Assembly (NCBI RefSeq): GCF_030378165.1
Contig: NZ_CP119766.1
Location: forward strand, 5,084,001 to 5,148,000
DNA length: 64,000 nucleotides
Direction: 5' to 3'
From: Flavobacterium panacagri
GTDB lineage: Bacteria > Bacteroidota > Bacteroidia > Flavobacteriales > Flavobacteriaceae
A program made the position numbers and the translations under genes. The notes under the pieces were generated by a model, which saw nothing but the letters and a program-made list of their open reading frames with translations, did not search any database and was not told the DNA's origin. Below are positions 31,838-44,400 of this stretch, one piece after another; positions within the stretch are counted from its first letter, which is position 1, and each line of letters starts with the position of its first letter.

Positions 31838-31947
31838 AGCAGTTCCACTTAGTGAGAACATATTTTTTTATCATAGAAATTTAAAATCGATCGCACTGAT
31901 TTGAACTCTTCGAAAAGTTGAGCTAGAGAGAAATAAAAGAAAACTGT

Positions 31948-32583
31948 TTAAGATTTAAGCGAACTAGATCGAGAAGAAAGATTTGAAATAAATTCCAAAG
32001 GTTCTACATATAATGGATTTTTACTAATCTTTCCATCCTTGATCACATAAGGATGTGTAAGTAATATATCGGTAAGTGTATTTTGGCTGAAACTACTGAT
32101 ATCGTACATACAAATTAAGGAACAAGAATGTTTTGGAGTTAGTAGATTCAGTCTGGCTTCATATTCTAAAAGTTCATCTGTTCCGGGCAGGTTTTTAAGT
32201 GCCCATACCATATCGCCACACGCTCTAACGCTATCATAACCCGCTCTTGAAGACGATAACAAAGACTTTTCTAGCAAATCATACATTTCATCTGCAGCAA
32301 ACTTGCCTCCATTAATATAAGTGTTTTCAGAAGCTAGAACTTCCAATTGACCGCTCAACAGTTTTTCAGTAATCGATATTCCATTATCAGCCAGACAGCG
32401 GCAATGCTCTCCATGACGGTTTCCCTCAAGGATATTAATGACTTTATCATTCGTTTCCAATCCCTCCAGAATATAAGGAATGATTACCTCATATTGCTGT
32501 TCTCTTGAATCGAAAAAACCGCAAATGTGCATTGGAGCTGACAATGATTCTCCACATACTGAAAAAGGTGTCTGTTTATTCAT
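31948..32583 (-). CDS. MEDS-domain (DcmR-like sensory) protein
   Basis: 211 residues covering a single MEDS domain, first defined from methylotroph DcmR and methanogen sensors. Signs: MHICGFFDSREQQYEVIIPYILEGLETNDKVINIL at the start, the Cys/His cluster HGEHCRCLAD, and YDSVRACGDMVWAL..GTDELLEYEARLN, ending CSLICMYDISSFS and ILLTHPYVI. There is no kinase, HTH or other output domain, so it must signal through a partner. TATATTTG, a perfect -7 element on the minus strand, ends 5 bp before the start codon, which would make the mRNA almost leaderless. No -33 TTG is seen. It is single on its strand. Confidence 0.8.
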   Translation of the reverse strand: MNKQTPFSVCGESLSAPMHICGFFDSREQQYEVIIPYILEGLETNDKVINILEGNRHGEHCRCLADNGISITEKLLSGQLEVLASENTYINGGKFAADEMYDLLEKSLLSSSRAGYDSVRACGDMVWALKNLPGTDELLEYEARLNLLTPKHSCSLICMYDISSFSQNTLTDILLTHPYVIKDGKISKNPLYVEPLEFISNLSSRSSSLKS

Positions 32584-32800
32584 ATATCAAATATACGCAA
32601 TTAGTTTTTTTGAACGCATTTACTGCTAAATTTTTCGATATAGGGTTCTAATCGATCGGATGAAATAAATCTGCGTGCTCGGGTATAATTAAGATAATTA
32701 AATTATTACTTCCTAAATGAATTAAAACATCATAATTATAAACAAATATAACTAACATCCAAGAAACTGATTAATGCTTTCTGAGTATAGGTAAAAAACA

Positions 32801-32833
32801 AAAAAGTCTATTTCGCAATGAAATAGACTTTTT
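32801..32833 (-). terminator. Terminator of the adhesin-PorP-OmpA operon
   Basis: AAAAAGTCTATTT (32801-32813) and AAATAGACTTTTT (32821-32833) form a perfect 13-bp stem with a 7-nt loop. The A/T arms give a T tract on the minus strand. It stands 3 bp beyond the OmpA-family stop codon. Confidence 0.88.
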
Positions 32834-32835
32834 GA

Positions 32836-34470
32836 TTAACGTATATCGGTACTTTTTGCAGAAACCAAATCTACTGCACCATCAACTTCCTTTATGACTT
32901 CAGGATTTACGATCACAAATTCGGTTCTTCTGTTTAATTGGTGGTCTTCTTCTGAGCAATTCACACCGTTTGAACATTTATTGACCAATTCTGTTTCACC
33001 AAAACCTTCAGCTTTGATTCTAGCCGGATCAATTCCCTTTCTCACAATCCAGTTTTTAGTAGACCTTGCTCTTCTGGTAGACAGCGACCAGTTGTAATCA
33101 TCATGTGCTCTACTATCTGTATGTGAACCTAAATTAATTTTAAGTTTTGGGTATTTCTCCATAATTCTCACTACTCGCTCAAGTTCAATCTGTGCATCAG
33201 GTCGGATATATGATTTATCTAAGTCAAAATATATTGGATTAATTTTGACCATTAGTTTACCTCTTACATAAACAAATTCACCTGAAGTTAAATCCAGATT
33301 AAGGGCAAGCTCTAAATTGGCTTCGTTTGATGAGGCAAAAGTCTTTTCGTCCATATCATAATAGTCCTTTACAGCGGTTACTTTATAGGAAGAATCACAA
33401 TTTACTTTTAAATTAAAAACAGCAAATTTATCAGCAATTGTACTTTCAACTTTATCTCCTTTTGCATCATATAAAGTGACTAAAGCTCCTGGCAAAAGTG
33501 CTCCTGATTCTTTTTCACGAACAGTTCCTTGAACGAATTGCTTACATTTTGCAGTAATCGGACTAACTAATTCTTCGAAAAAATAGATATCATCATCTCC
33601 TTTTCCGCCTTCTCTGTTAGAAGAAAAGTGACCTGTTTTTTTTCCGTTTTGGAAAACTAAAGAGAAATCGTCTTTGGCACTGTTTATAGGAAAACCTAAA
33701 TTAACTGCTTCTCCTACTCCCTTTTTATTTTGAATTTCTATAGCATACACATCTAAACCACCGTTTCCATCTTTTTTACCATTTGAAGAGTAATAAAGTA
33801 CATCATCAGCATCAATATGAGGAAACATTTCACTTTTTTCGGTATTCACTTCTGACCCTAAATTATAAGGTTCTCCATAAGTTCCATCCTTATTCACATC
33901 TACTGCCCAAATATCTGTAAGTCCCATTGAACCTGGTCTGTTCGATGTAAAATATAACTTGGTATCGTTAGCGTTTAATGAAGGATGTCCCGTATCAAAC
34001 TGATCGCTGTTAAATGGTAGTTTTGTTATATTTTTCCAATTCCCATCAGTATCGATATCGGCTTTATACAATTGTATTAAAACCCAGCCTTTATCATCGG
34101 TCTTATATTTTTTGCTATTGTAATTATCTCTTGAAAAATAAACTGTTTTTAAATCTTTTGTGAAGGTTACATTAGATTCATGCATCTTAGTATTCAGGTC
34201 TTTTGAAAACAATTCAGAACCTGTAAATTCACCCGTATTGGTTATAGTTGCTTTATATAAATCTAAAAATGGCTGATTGTTTAAATACCATTTTTTATTT
34301 CTTGACTGTTTGGTCTTTTTTGATGATGCATATATTGCAGTGTTTTCACCATAATAAGTCACACCAAAGTCAGAATATTTAGTATTGGCATCTATATTTT
34401 TGATATTGTAATTTTGAGAATAAACGACAGCTCCAAATAACAATACTATAATTAAAGTAATTTTTTTCAT
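32836..34470 (-). CDS. OmpA-family protein with PD40 repeats
   Basis: 544 residues. Signal peptide 1-19. A beta-propeller-like section (about 80-300) has PD40/WD40-like blocks such as GHPSLNANDTKLYFTSNRPGS and MFPHIDADDVLYYSSNGK. A carboxypeptidase-regulatory-like domain follows at about 312-390 (FVQGTVREKESGALLPGALV), then an OmpA C-terminal domain at about 405-525 with INPIYFDLDKSYIRPDAQ and LGSHTDSRAHDDYN, which binds peptidoglycan. Proteins of this design follow SprF/PorP and giant adhesins in Flavobacterium, where they are thought to help anchor or export the partner. It is the third gene of the operon, 14 bp after the PorP/SprF gene. Confidence 0.93.
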   Translation of the reverse strand: MKKITLIIVLLFGAVVYSQNYNIKNIDANTKYSDFGVTYYGENTAIYASSKKTKQSRNKKWYLNNQPFLDLYKATITNTGEFTGSELFSKDLNTKMHESNVTFTKDLKTVYFSRDNYNSKKYKTDDKGWVLIQLYKADIDTDGNWKNITKLPFNSDQFDTGHPSLNANDTKLYFTSNRPGSMGLTDIWAVDVNKDGTYGEPYNLGSEVNTEKSEMFPHIDADDVLYYSSNGKKDGNGGLDVYAIEIQNKKGVGEAVNLGFPINSAKDDFSLVFQNGKKTGHFSSNREGGKGDDDIYFFEELVSPITAKCKQFVQGTVREKESGALLPGALVTLYDAKGDKVESTIADKFAVFNLKVNCDSSYKVTAVKDYYDMDEKTFASSNEANLELALNLDLTSGEFVYVRGKLMVKINPIYFDLDKSYIRPDAQIELERVVRIMEKYPKLKINLGSHTDSRAHDDYNWSLSTRRARSTKNWIVRKGIDPARIKAEGFGETELVNKCSNGVNCSEEDHQLNRRTEFVIVNPEVIKEVDGAVDLVSAKSTDIR

Positions 34471-34484
34471 GTCTTATTTTTTAT

Positions 34485-35390
34485 CTAGAAGAAACGAGGG
34501 CTTTTTATTTTTTTCTTATACAAATCAAATAATATCATAATCTCATGAGAGCCTGAATTAAACACTCCATAATTAGAAGTCGTATAATCATAAGCGTATC
34601 CAATTCTCATACCCTGACTTATATTGTATCCCACCATAGCGCTTACAGAATCATCTAATCTCATTGAAAGTCCAAATTCTACTTTTTCCTGCACTAATAA
34701 GTTTAAAGACAAATCGACTGAAAGAGGTGCTCCTGACGCTGCTTTTAACATAGTAGAAGGTTTCAATTTTAAGTCTTCATCCAAATCAAATACATATCCT
34801 GAAGTAAAGAAAAAGTGTGCCTTTTCTGAAGCAGAAGAATAGATTCCGTTTTTCTTGTCCAGATATCTTGATTCAATAAAATTCGGTACAGATAAACCGG
34901 CATAAAAACGCTCATTATAGTACATCACACCCACACCAAAATTAGGCGCAACCTGACTTATTGGTGCGTTTAACGGATCTGGATCTACTGTTGTAAATTC
35001 TCTAATACTCAAAAAAGTTGCTCCAGCTTTAATACCAAATGCTAATTTATCTTCTTCAGAAAGATTCAAAGTATAGGAGAAATCAACGTATGCATTATCT
35101 TCTTTAACAGGTCCAATTTCATCGTGGATAACAGAGAATCCTAATCCCACATTTTTTCCTACAGGACCATTGATAGACAATGTTGCAGTTTGAGGTGCGC
35201 CATCAACTCCAACCCACTGCGTTCTTCCTAGGATACCGATACTTGTAAATCCTTTTGAACCTGCATAAGCTGGATTTATAATGTTCATGTTATACATGTA
35301 TTGTGTATACTGAGGATCTTGTTGAGCAAAAACAGTACTAGTGGAAAATATCAAAACAAAAAATCCAATTAGTATTTTAATTTTTTTCAT
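34485..35390 (-). CDS. PorP/SprF-family type IX secretion outer membrane protein
   Basis: 301 residues. Signal peptide (1-22), then the family opening QQDPQYTQYMYNMNIINPAYAGSKG and a 14-strand-type barrel with GLGFSVIHDEIGP, VDFSYTLNL, and FGVGVMYYNERFYAGLSVPN. F. johnsoniae SprF, the best-known relative, is needed to secrete and attach the adhesin SprB, whose C-terminal type B domain it recognises. The gene lies 64 bp after the giant type B protein in the same operon, so it is the dedicated translocon partner for it. Confidence 0.95.
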   Translation of the reverse strand: MKKIKILIGFFVLIFSTSTVFAQQDPQYTQYMYNMNIINPAYAGSKGFTSIGILGRTQWVGVDGAPQTATLSINGPVGKNVGLGFSVIHDEIGPVKEDNAYVDFSYTLNLSEEDKLAFGIKAGATFLSIREFTTVDPDPLNAPISQVAPNFGVGVMYYNERFYAGLSVPNFIESRYLDKKNGIYSSASEKAHFFFTSGYVFDLDEDLKLKPSTMLKAASGAPLSVDLSLNLLVQEKVEFGLSMRLDDSVSAMVGYNISQGMRIGYAYDYTTSNYGVFNSGSHEIMILFDLYKKKIKSPRFF

Positions 35391-35454
35391 AAAAATGAGT
35401 TTAATTTTTGAAAGGAGAGAAGATTTTAACCTCTTCTCTCCTTAAAGAATAGTT

Positions 35455-38400
35455 TTATTTTTTTAAATATACCCAGCCCGTTTGTGGCTTTCTTTCGTTG
35501 TTGTTGAAGTGAATAGTATAGAAATAAGTTCCTGCTGGAAGCGTCTCTCCAGAGACATTAAGTCTTCCTGTTGAATGACCATCCCACCATAATGGCGTTG
35601 TGAACTTGTCTCCATTATGTTTGTATTTGTACACAAGGTTTCCATATCTATTTACAATCTCCATACTAAAGTTTGGATACAATACTTGTAAATGCTCTAT
35701 TTCAAAAACATCATTTATACCATCACCATTAGGAGTAAATCCTTCTGGGATGTTTAAAGGAACTGTAGGTTCTAATGTTACAGCATCCTGATCGTCTTCC
35801 TGTAGTTTATTATTTCCAGGAGTAGAATCGATATCAACTTCATTTGCCGCAATCACTTCTGCAACATTGGTGAAATCACCTGCTGGTAATACATAAGCTG
35901 TTACTTTTAATGTTTCTACACCATTGATATCAATAGTTCCTACATTCCATAATCCTGTAACCGCATCGTAAGTTCCAATTGTTGTAGCAGCACTTAAGAA
36001 TTTGAATCCTGACGGAAGTAAATCTTTTACCACTACACCTGTTCCTCTACTTGGTCCTCTGTTTGATAATGTTATTGTAAATTCAACATTAGTTTCAGCA
36101 ATTGGTTTTAAGATATCTACCTCTTTAGTCAATTCTAAATCTATTAGAGCTATTGGAGCTGCCGTAATACAACTTTGATTGTTAGCTGGATTTATATCTG
36201 TCTGGTGCATTGCTTTTATACTTGCACAATTTTGATAGTTTCCAGATTCGTTAACAATAACATCAACAATCAAAATTTCTGTTTCTCCGTTTAATATCTT
36301 GCCTACTTTCCAGTCTCCTGTTACATAATCATAAGCTCCTCTAGTAGAACTATAATTTACGAACGTATAACCAGAAGGAAGTACATCTGATACCACAACA
36401 CCTGTTGCATCTATATCTCCATTGTTCGTTAATAGAATCTCGAACGAAATCTCAGAATTTACTTTTGGATTCGTATTGTTTTTCAAGATCGTCTTAACAA
36501 CTTCTAAGTCCACAGATTGATTAGGCGCTGCTGCAGCACAAGCATAATCATCTTCTAAATCATTACCATTTCCTGGAGTAGAATCAATATCTGGTTCGTT
36601 GGCTTTCGTAATCTCCGCGCAATTCATGTAATTTCCACTATCCAGAACTCTAACATCTACTAATAAAACCGCTGTGTTTCCAGGTTCTACAAAACCTACT
36701 TTCCAAAGACCTGTTGAAGGACTGTAAGTACCAATAGTCGAGCTATAGTTGATGAATTTATATCCCGAAGGAATTAAATCTACTACTTCTACACCTGTTG
36801 CTTTTGTTGGTCCATCGTTCATCACTCTTATTTCAAAAGTGATTACATCGCCTACAGCAGGATTGGTAACATTTCCAACAATTTCTTTTGATAAACTCAA
36901 GTCTATATAAGCTGTCGGTACAATTGCAACACTACCAATATTATTTGCTGGATTAGAATCTGCCTGATCCGCTTTTACTGCAGTAGTTGTATTCGTAATT
37001 GTTGTACCATAAGTTCCTGCATTGACTCTTGCATCAATTGTAAGAGTGGCAACAGCACCGTTTACCAAATTACCAATTGTCCATAATCCAGAACCATTGT
37101 TATAATTTCCTGCTGAAACTACATCACTTACATAAGTAACTCCTACAGGTAATTTATCTACTAAACTCACGTTGGTTGCATCACTAGCACCGTTGTTTGT
37201 TACTCTAATGGTATATCTAATAACTTCACCTTCATTCGGTGTCGCGTTATTTACTGTTTTAACAACAGCTAAATCTAAGTTCGTAACCGTTATGGTTTCA
37301 GTAGGATCATCAAGAGTTCTGTTGGTATCAAATTGATCCTGTGTATTAGATACTGTATTAGTTAATACATTACCTCCTTGATCTAAACCAACAATTGCTT
37401 TAATTTCGATAGACCCTTCTTCGCCCGGTTGTAATGTACCTACTGTCCAGTTTGGAGTTGTCCATACCCCTTTTCCTGGAGTAGCTGAAACAAACGTTAA
37501 ACCAGCTGGCAGATCATCTTTCACTACCAAGTTCGTTACTAATGTTGTTCCTTTATTGGTTACAGTCACAGTATAAGTTACCGTTTCTCCAATGTTAGGT
37601 GTACTATTGTTTACTACTTTCTTCAATACAACATCGGCACCGTTTTGAACTATAATTGTTTCTGTTAAATCATCTCCAACAGTTGATGGATCTGATTGAT
37701 CTCCTTTGGCAGCAGTAGTTGTATTTAAAATCGTTTTTCCAGCTGATCCAGAATTAATTAATACATTAATATCTAAAACTTTGGTTGCTCCGTTTGCAAG
37801 ATCACCTATAGTCCAGATACCAGAACCATAATTATAGTCAGCTCCCTGATTGTTGCTCACGTAAGTAACTCCAATTGGAAGAATATCGGTTAAACGAACT
37901 CCTGTTGCATCACTTGGGCCGTTATTTGTAACTCTAATACTGTATGTAATCGTTTCGCCTTCGCTAGGGTTTGCTTTACTTACTGTTTTTTCAGTTACTA
38001 AATCTGAACTTGTGACAATAATTGGCTCTGTTAAATCGTCTCCAACTGTTGTTGGATCAGATTCATTTCCTGCTGCAGGTGTAACTGTATTTACAATAGG
38101 GGTTTGACTAACCGTTCCTGCTGCAGTAACTCTTGCATTGATTAATAATGTTGCAGAAGATCCAATGTTGATATTTCCAATATTCCACAGACCTCCAGAA
38201 TATGTATTGATTGTTCCTCCAGTTGCTACATGCGATACGTAAGCTAATCCCGCAGGTAAATTATCTGTTAGATTTACTCCAGTCGCTGTGCTTGGACCAT
38301 TGTTTACAACAGTAATCGTATACTGTACAATATCTCCTTGGTTTGGATTTGATTTATCAACTGTTTTTGTGGTAACCAAATCAACTATTTTAACTGGAAC

Positions 38401-41400
38401 AATCGTCACATCTGACTGATCAATTTCATTAGGTGTGTTATTTCCGTGGATAACTCCATTTGGATCTAATTGATCTACTTTAGTAACCTCGGCAATGTTT
38501 GTATAATTTCCTGCTGCATTGATGCTTGCAATTACAGTTAATGTAGCATTAGAAGTATTCGTTAAACCTCCTAAATTCCATAAACCATTCGATGCATTAT
38601 AAGTTCCGCTACTAGGCGTCGCGCTAACAAAAGTGTAACCGTTTGGCAGTTTATCTACGATGTTTATTCCCGTAGCATCACTTGGTCCATTATTTACTGC
38701 TGTAATTAAAAACTCAACATTATCTCCAATTCTATGAGGGCTCGCAGTTACAATTGCTTTTGTAAGCGTAATTTCTGCTAGTGCATTTACAGTATCAATA
38801 TCCGTTTGAGAATTATTATTAACATTAGGATCTTGAACAGCCGATGTTGCACTTGCTGTATTCACAATCTGACCTGTATAGTTACTTGGAACTGCAATTG
38901 TTACAGTATAGGTAACTGTTTCTCCTACATTAATACTGCTGATTGTTGCGTTACCAGCGTTTATATCTCCAGCACCATTTGCATTTGGAACTATTGTACC
39001 TCCTGTACCAACAGCTGTCCATGTCGTTACTGCCTCTAATATTGGATCTGTAATATCATCAACTACCACTACATTTGTAGCTGTCGATGGACCATTATTT
39101 TTAACTGTTATTGTGTAAACATTATTTGTTCCAGGAACATATTTCTCTTTATTATCTGTTTTAGTAACTACTAAATCAGCTTGAGGTATCACTCTAATAG
39201 TAATCAAACTATTATTAGACAGATTACCTTCATGATCTTTAATAGTATAATTAATCGGAGTTGGATCTGTAATAAAACCAGGATTTGGTGTGAATGTCAC
39301 TCTTCCAGTTACTAAATCTACATTCCATATTCCTTCTCCAGGAATTGTTATACTTGTAATGTCTCCTGTTGGATCCTGAACAATATTGGTTCCATTTCCT
39401 GGATTAACCAAACTTACTGTTGTTGGATCAACTAAATCTCCTGTTATATCATTAGCTGTAACATCAACAACTACCGGCGTATTAATTGGATTTCCAATTG
39501 ATAAATCAGGCGAAGTGATTGGAGCATAATCTATTGTGATCGTAGCTGCATTCGAACTATTTCCTTGATTGTCTCTTATTGTATAGCTAATTACTGGTGG
39601 ATCAATTGTGTATCCTGTCGCTGGAGTAAATGTTACATTTCCAAGAGCATCAGCAATCCAGTTCCCAACTCCTACTACAGAAACTTCTCTAGGAGATACC
39701 TGAATTCCACCAAAAACACTTGATGCATCTAGTACTACTGTCGACACATCAACCGTATCTCCCGCTGTATCATTTCCAGAAACATTTAATGTAACTGGTA
39801 AACCTGGAGTTCCCGGTGTTGTATTTCTATCATTGGCTGCAACTGGTACATAATCTATAGTTACCCTCGCATTATTAGATACATTGCCATCATTATCTTT
39901 TACATTATATTTAATAGGCGCTGGATCTTTATGGAATGTCGGAAGTGGCGTAAACGTAATCGCACCATTTACCGGATTAACACTCCATTTTCCTTCATTC
40001 GGAACATCAAAACTTGTAATTCCTTTTGAGTCTGTTACAATAGCTGTTGCTCCTGATGGACTCAACAAACGAACCGTTGAAGGATCTATAGTTCCATCTG
40101 GATCTGCATCTATTCCAGAACCGTTATTCGCTAATGGATTTACAGTTACTGCTGTATTTACAGGATTTCCACTGCTTAAATCATTATAAGCTATTGGTGC
40201 CTGAGCCACATAAGTTACTGTTACAGTAGCAGTATCGCTTAAGCCCGTTTGTGTTTCTGTTAATTTATATTCTAATAGTGTTGGATTAGATGTAAATCCT
40301 ACCTCTGGAGTAAATACAATTAAACCAGTTGTTGAATCATAATTCCATGTTCCTTCTCCCGGTACTACAATTGTTGTTTCTACTCCTGTTGTATTAGGAT
40401 TTAAATCAACAATAGTATTGGCAGGAGTCGCCAAAGTTCCATCTCCTAATCTGTCATTTGTTAGAATGTTTAATGGAGTTGAAGGCTGATTTGTTGTATT
40501 ACCATTACTAATATCGTTTGTAGCAATTGGTGGCAAACTAACTACAATTGTTTCTTCTAAATCATCTCCAGCTGTTGTAGGATCTGTTTGATCTCCTTTA
40601 GCAGCAGTTGTTCTATTGATAATCGTTTGGCCTTTAGTGCCTGCATTTACTTTTGCTGTAATTTCTAAAGTAGCTGTACCACTAACTGCTAAGTTTCCAA
40701 TAGTCCATACTCCAGATGCATAGTTATAATTACCTGTAGTAACCGTATGACTTTCGTAAGTTAAACCTGCGGGAAGAATATCTGTTAAACTAACACCTGT
40801 AGCACTAGTTGGGCCACCATTATTTGTAACTACAATACTATATCTAATAGTATCACCTTCATTTGGTCTTGATGCAGAAATACCTGCAACAGTAACAGCC
40901 GAAACTGTTTTTACTGTAACTAAATCTGATACATTAACCGGAGTAACTACTACAGCACTTTGATCATTTTCTAACGGATTATTATTTCCAGGTATTGAGT
41001 TTGGATCAAATTGATCAGCACCTGTTACTTCCGCTACATTGTTATAATTTCCTGAAGCTAATACTCTAGCTGTAATAGTTAAAGTTGCACTAGCACTGTT
41101 AGCTAAATTACCAACTGACCAACCGCCAGAATTACTGTCGTATGTTCCTACTGAAGGTACTGCGCTTACAAACGAATATCCTGATGGTAATTGATCTGTA
41201 ACTACAACTCCTGTCGCATTACTTGAACCATTATTGGTTACCACAATAGTAAATACTGCATTTTCGCCAACATTTGGAGAGGCATTCGCTACTGTTTTAA
41301 GCAAGCTCAAATCAGAAATCGCTCTTGGAGTACTAGAAACTTCACTTGTGTTATCAGTAAGATTTCCATCCGTTTCAGTACTTGTAGCTGTAGCTCTATT

Positions 41401-44400
41401 AAGGTAAATACCTGTTGGATTTACAGTAGCTGTAATATTTAAAGTTCTTCTTGCCCCGCTTGTCAGGTTACCTATTGTCCAGTTTCCAGAAACATTGTTG
41501 AAGTTTCCTGTTGCATCATCGCTTACAAAAGTGTAACCAGTAGGCAATACATCATTTACAACCACATTTGTAGCATCACTTGGGCCATTATTTACAACAT
41601 CAATTGTAAATACCACTGTAGATCCTACGTCTGGAGTTGCATTATTTATTCTTTTCACAACTGCAAGATTTACTAATGCAGAAGGTGTAGTCGTTGCTGT
41701 TGAAAAATCATCTCCAGTTCCATCATTTGGTGTAGAATCTGGATCTTGCTGATCGCTTGCAATTACTTCAGCATTATTTACATAACTACCATTTTTCAGA
41801 ACTTTAGCAGTTATCTGAATAGTTTCAGTAGTATTTGCAATAATTGGTCTTGAAACTGTCCAGTCTCCTGTTGTTCTATTATACATACCTGCAGTTGGAA
41901 CTGCACTTACGAATTCATAACCAGAAGGCAATAAATCTCTTATAACAACACCAGTAGCATTACTTGGTCCTGCATTTGAAACCGAAATTGTAAACACTAC
42001 ATTATCGCCTACTCTTGGAGCAGTTACATCAACATTTTTAGCAACCGATAAATCAGCAATTTGTCTAGGAGTTACAATAGCTTCGCTTTGATCATTCTCT
42101 GTAGCGTCATTGTTTCCTGGAGTAGAATTGCTATCTACTTCGTTAGCTCCCGTAACTTCTGCTACGTTATTATAATTACCAGTTGGCAACACTCGAGCTT
42201 GAATATCTAAAGTAGCTGTTGCTAAGTTCGCAAGAGTTCCAAGTGTCCATGAACCAGGTGTATTATTATAACTTCCAGCAGATGGAGCAGCACTAACAAA
42301 TAAATATCCTGAAGGTAATTTATCTGTAACTACAACTCCTGTTGCATCACTTGGGCCAGCATTGTTTACCGTAATCCTGAAGGTTACAATATCACCAACA
42401 TTAGGCATATTATTATTAACTGTTTTAACTAAACTTAAATCTACTAATGGACCACGAGATATCGTGATTTCATCTTGATCGTCTTCTGTTAAAACATTAT
42501 TATTTGGTATCGAATTTACATCAGTTTCATTAGCACTAATAACTTCGGCAACGTTGGTATAATTTCCTGTTGCATTGACTGTAGCCGTAACATTTAAAAC
42601 TGCTGCAGCTCCGTTCGCAATAGTTCCAATAGTCCATAATCCAGTTCCGTTTGTATAAGTTCCGTTTGTAACTGTCGAACTAACATAAGTATATCCGTTA
42701 GGCAATAAATCTCTAACCTGCACTCCTGTAGCATTACTTGGTCCTGCATTTGAAACCCTTACAGTAAACACCACATTTGATCCCGCTAACGGACTAATAT
42801 TATTTACTGATTTACTTAATGATAAATTAATTAAAGCTGTTGGAACAGTAGTTACCGTTGAAGTATTATTCGCAGGGACTGGATCCGTTTGATTACTTGT
42901 TGTTACACTTGCTGTATTTCTATATTCATTAGCTGTTCCTGTTATAGGATTTACTTTAGCCGTAATATCTAAATATTCTGTTTTTCCATTTAAAACACTT
43001 CCTGAAAGTGTCCAGTTTCCATTCGCCGTATTATAAGCTCCATTAGTCGAAGTATAGCTCACAAAAGTATAACCTGACGGCAACAAGTCATTAACTATTA
43101 CTCCTGTTGCATCACTTGGTCCAATATTTCTCAATGCAATTCTAAACTTAATGTTATCTCCTACTTTTGGAGTCGCAACATCTACAGTTTTAATAACTTC
43201 CAAATCAGCTAACTGAACTGGTGTAATCACAACTTGCTGTTGATCATCTTCTGCTGGATTGTTGTTTCCCGGTGTTGAATCTGGATCATATTCATTTGAA
43301 TGAACTACTTCGGCAACATTTCGATAATCACCAGTTGCATTTATTCTAGCCACAACAGTTAACAATCTGAAATCGCCACTAGCAATAGTTCCAATATTCC
43401 AAGAACCTGAAGCATTAGTATATGTTGTTCCCATACTATTGGTATGACTCACATAAGTATAACCAGAAGGAAGATAATCAAGTACATTTACACCAGTTGC
43501 TGAGCTTGGTCCGGTATTCATAACCGCTACCGTAAAAGTAACATTATTGCCAACATTGTATGGACCTGCACTTATTGCTTTTGTCAAACTTAAATCGGCA
43601 ATTGCTCTTGGACTACTAGAAACACTGCTGATATTGTTAGTCGCATTTGTATCAATCTCAGCTCTAGTTACAGTTGCTGTATTGGTATAAACTCCTGTTG
43701 GATTTACCATGGCAGTAATTGTCAAGGTAGTTCTCGCTCCATTTGCTAAATTCCCTATAGTCCATTGACCATTTACACTATTGTAAGTTCCTGTTCCTGC
43801 AGTAGCATTAAAAAATGTATAACCTGTTGGCAAAACATCAGTTGCTAACACAGAAGTAGCATTACTAGGGCCGTTATTTACAACTTCAATTGTAAACTGA
43901 ACTAGAGATCCCACATCTGGTGTGGCATTATTTATTCTTTTTGTTATCGCTAAATCAACATTTGGTGTTGGTGTTAGCGTTAGAGAAGCCTGATCATCTT
44001 CTGTTGGAATATCATTATTTGGTGTTGAATTTGGATCAACCTGATCACTTGCTGTGATTTGAGCTGTATTCCTATATTCATTAGCTGTTCCTGTAGCTGC
44101 GTTTACTCTAGCTTTGTAAGTTAAGTTTAAAGTAGCTCCGTTTGCAACTGATAAACCAGACCAGTTTATTGCATTTCCACCAGCATTATAATTTCCTTGA
44201 TTAGAAACACTTCCTGTAATTAAAGCAAAACCTGCTGGTAAATTATCTCTTACTGCAATTCCTGTTGCATCGCGATTTCCTTTATTGGTAACAGCAACTG
44301 TAAAAGTTACTATATCTCCCACTCTAGGTGATGCAATATCAGCCGTTTTAGCTAAACTTAAATCGGTTTGACCGATTAACGTAATCTCTACTGTATCAGA

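Noticed and set aside
35755..44370. DNA repeats in the adhesin gene as a CRISPR or satellite array
   Set aside because: The periodicity is about 350-450 bp, in frame and degenerate, matching protein domain repeats.
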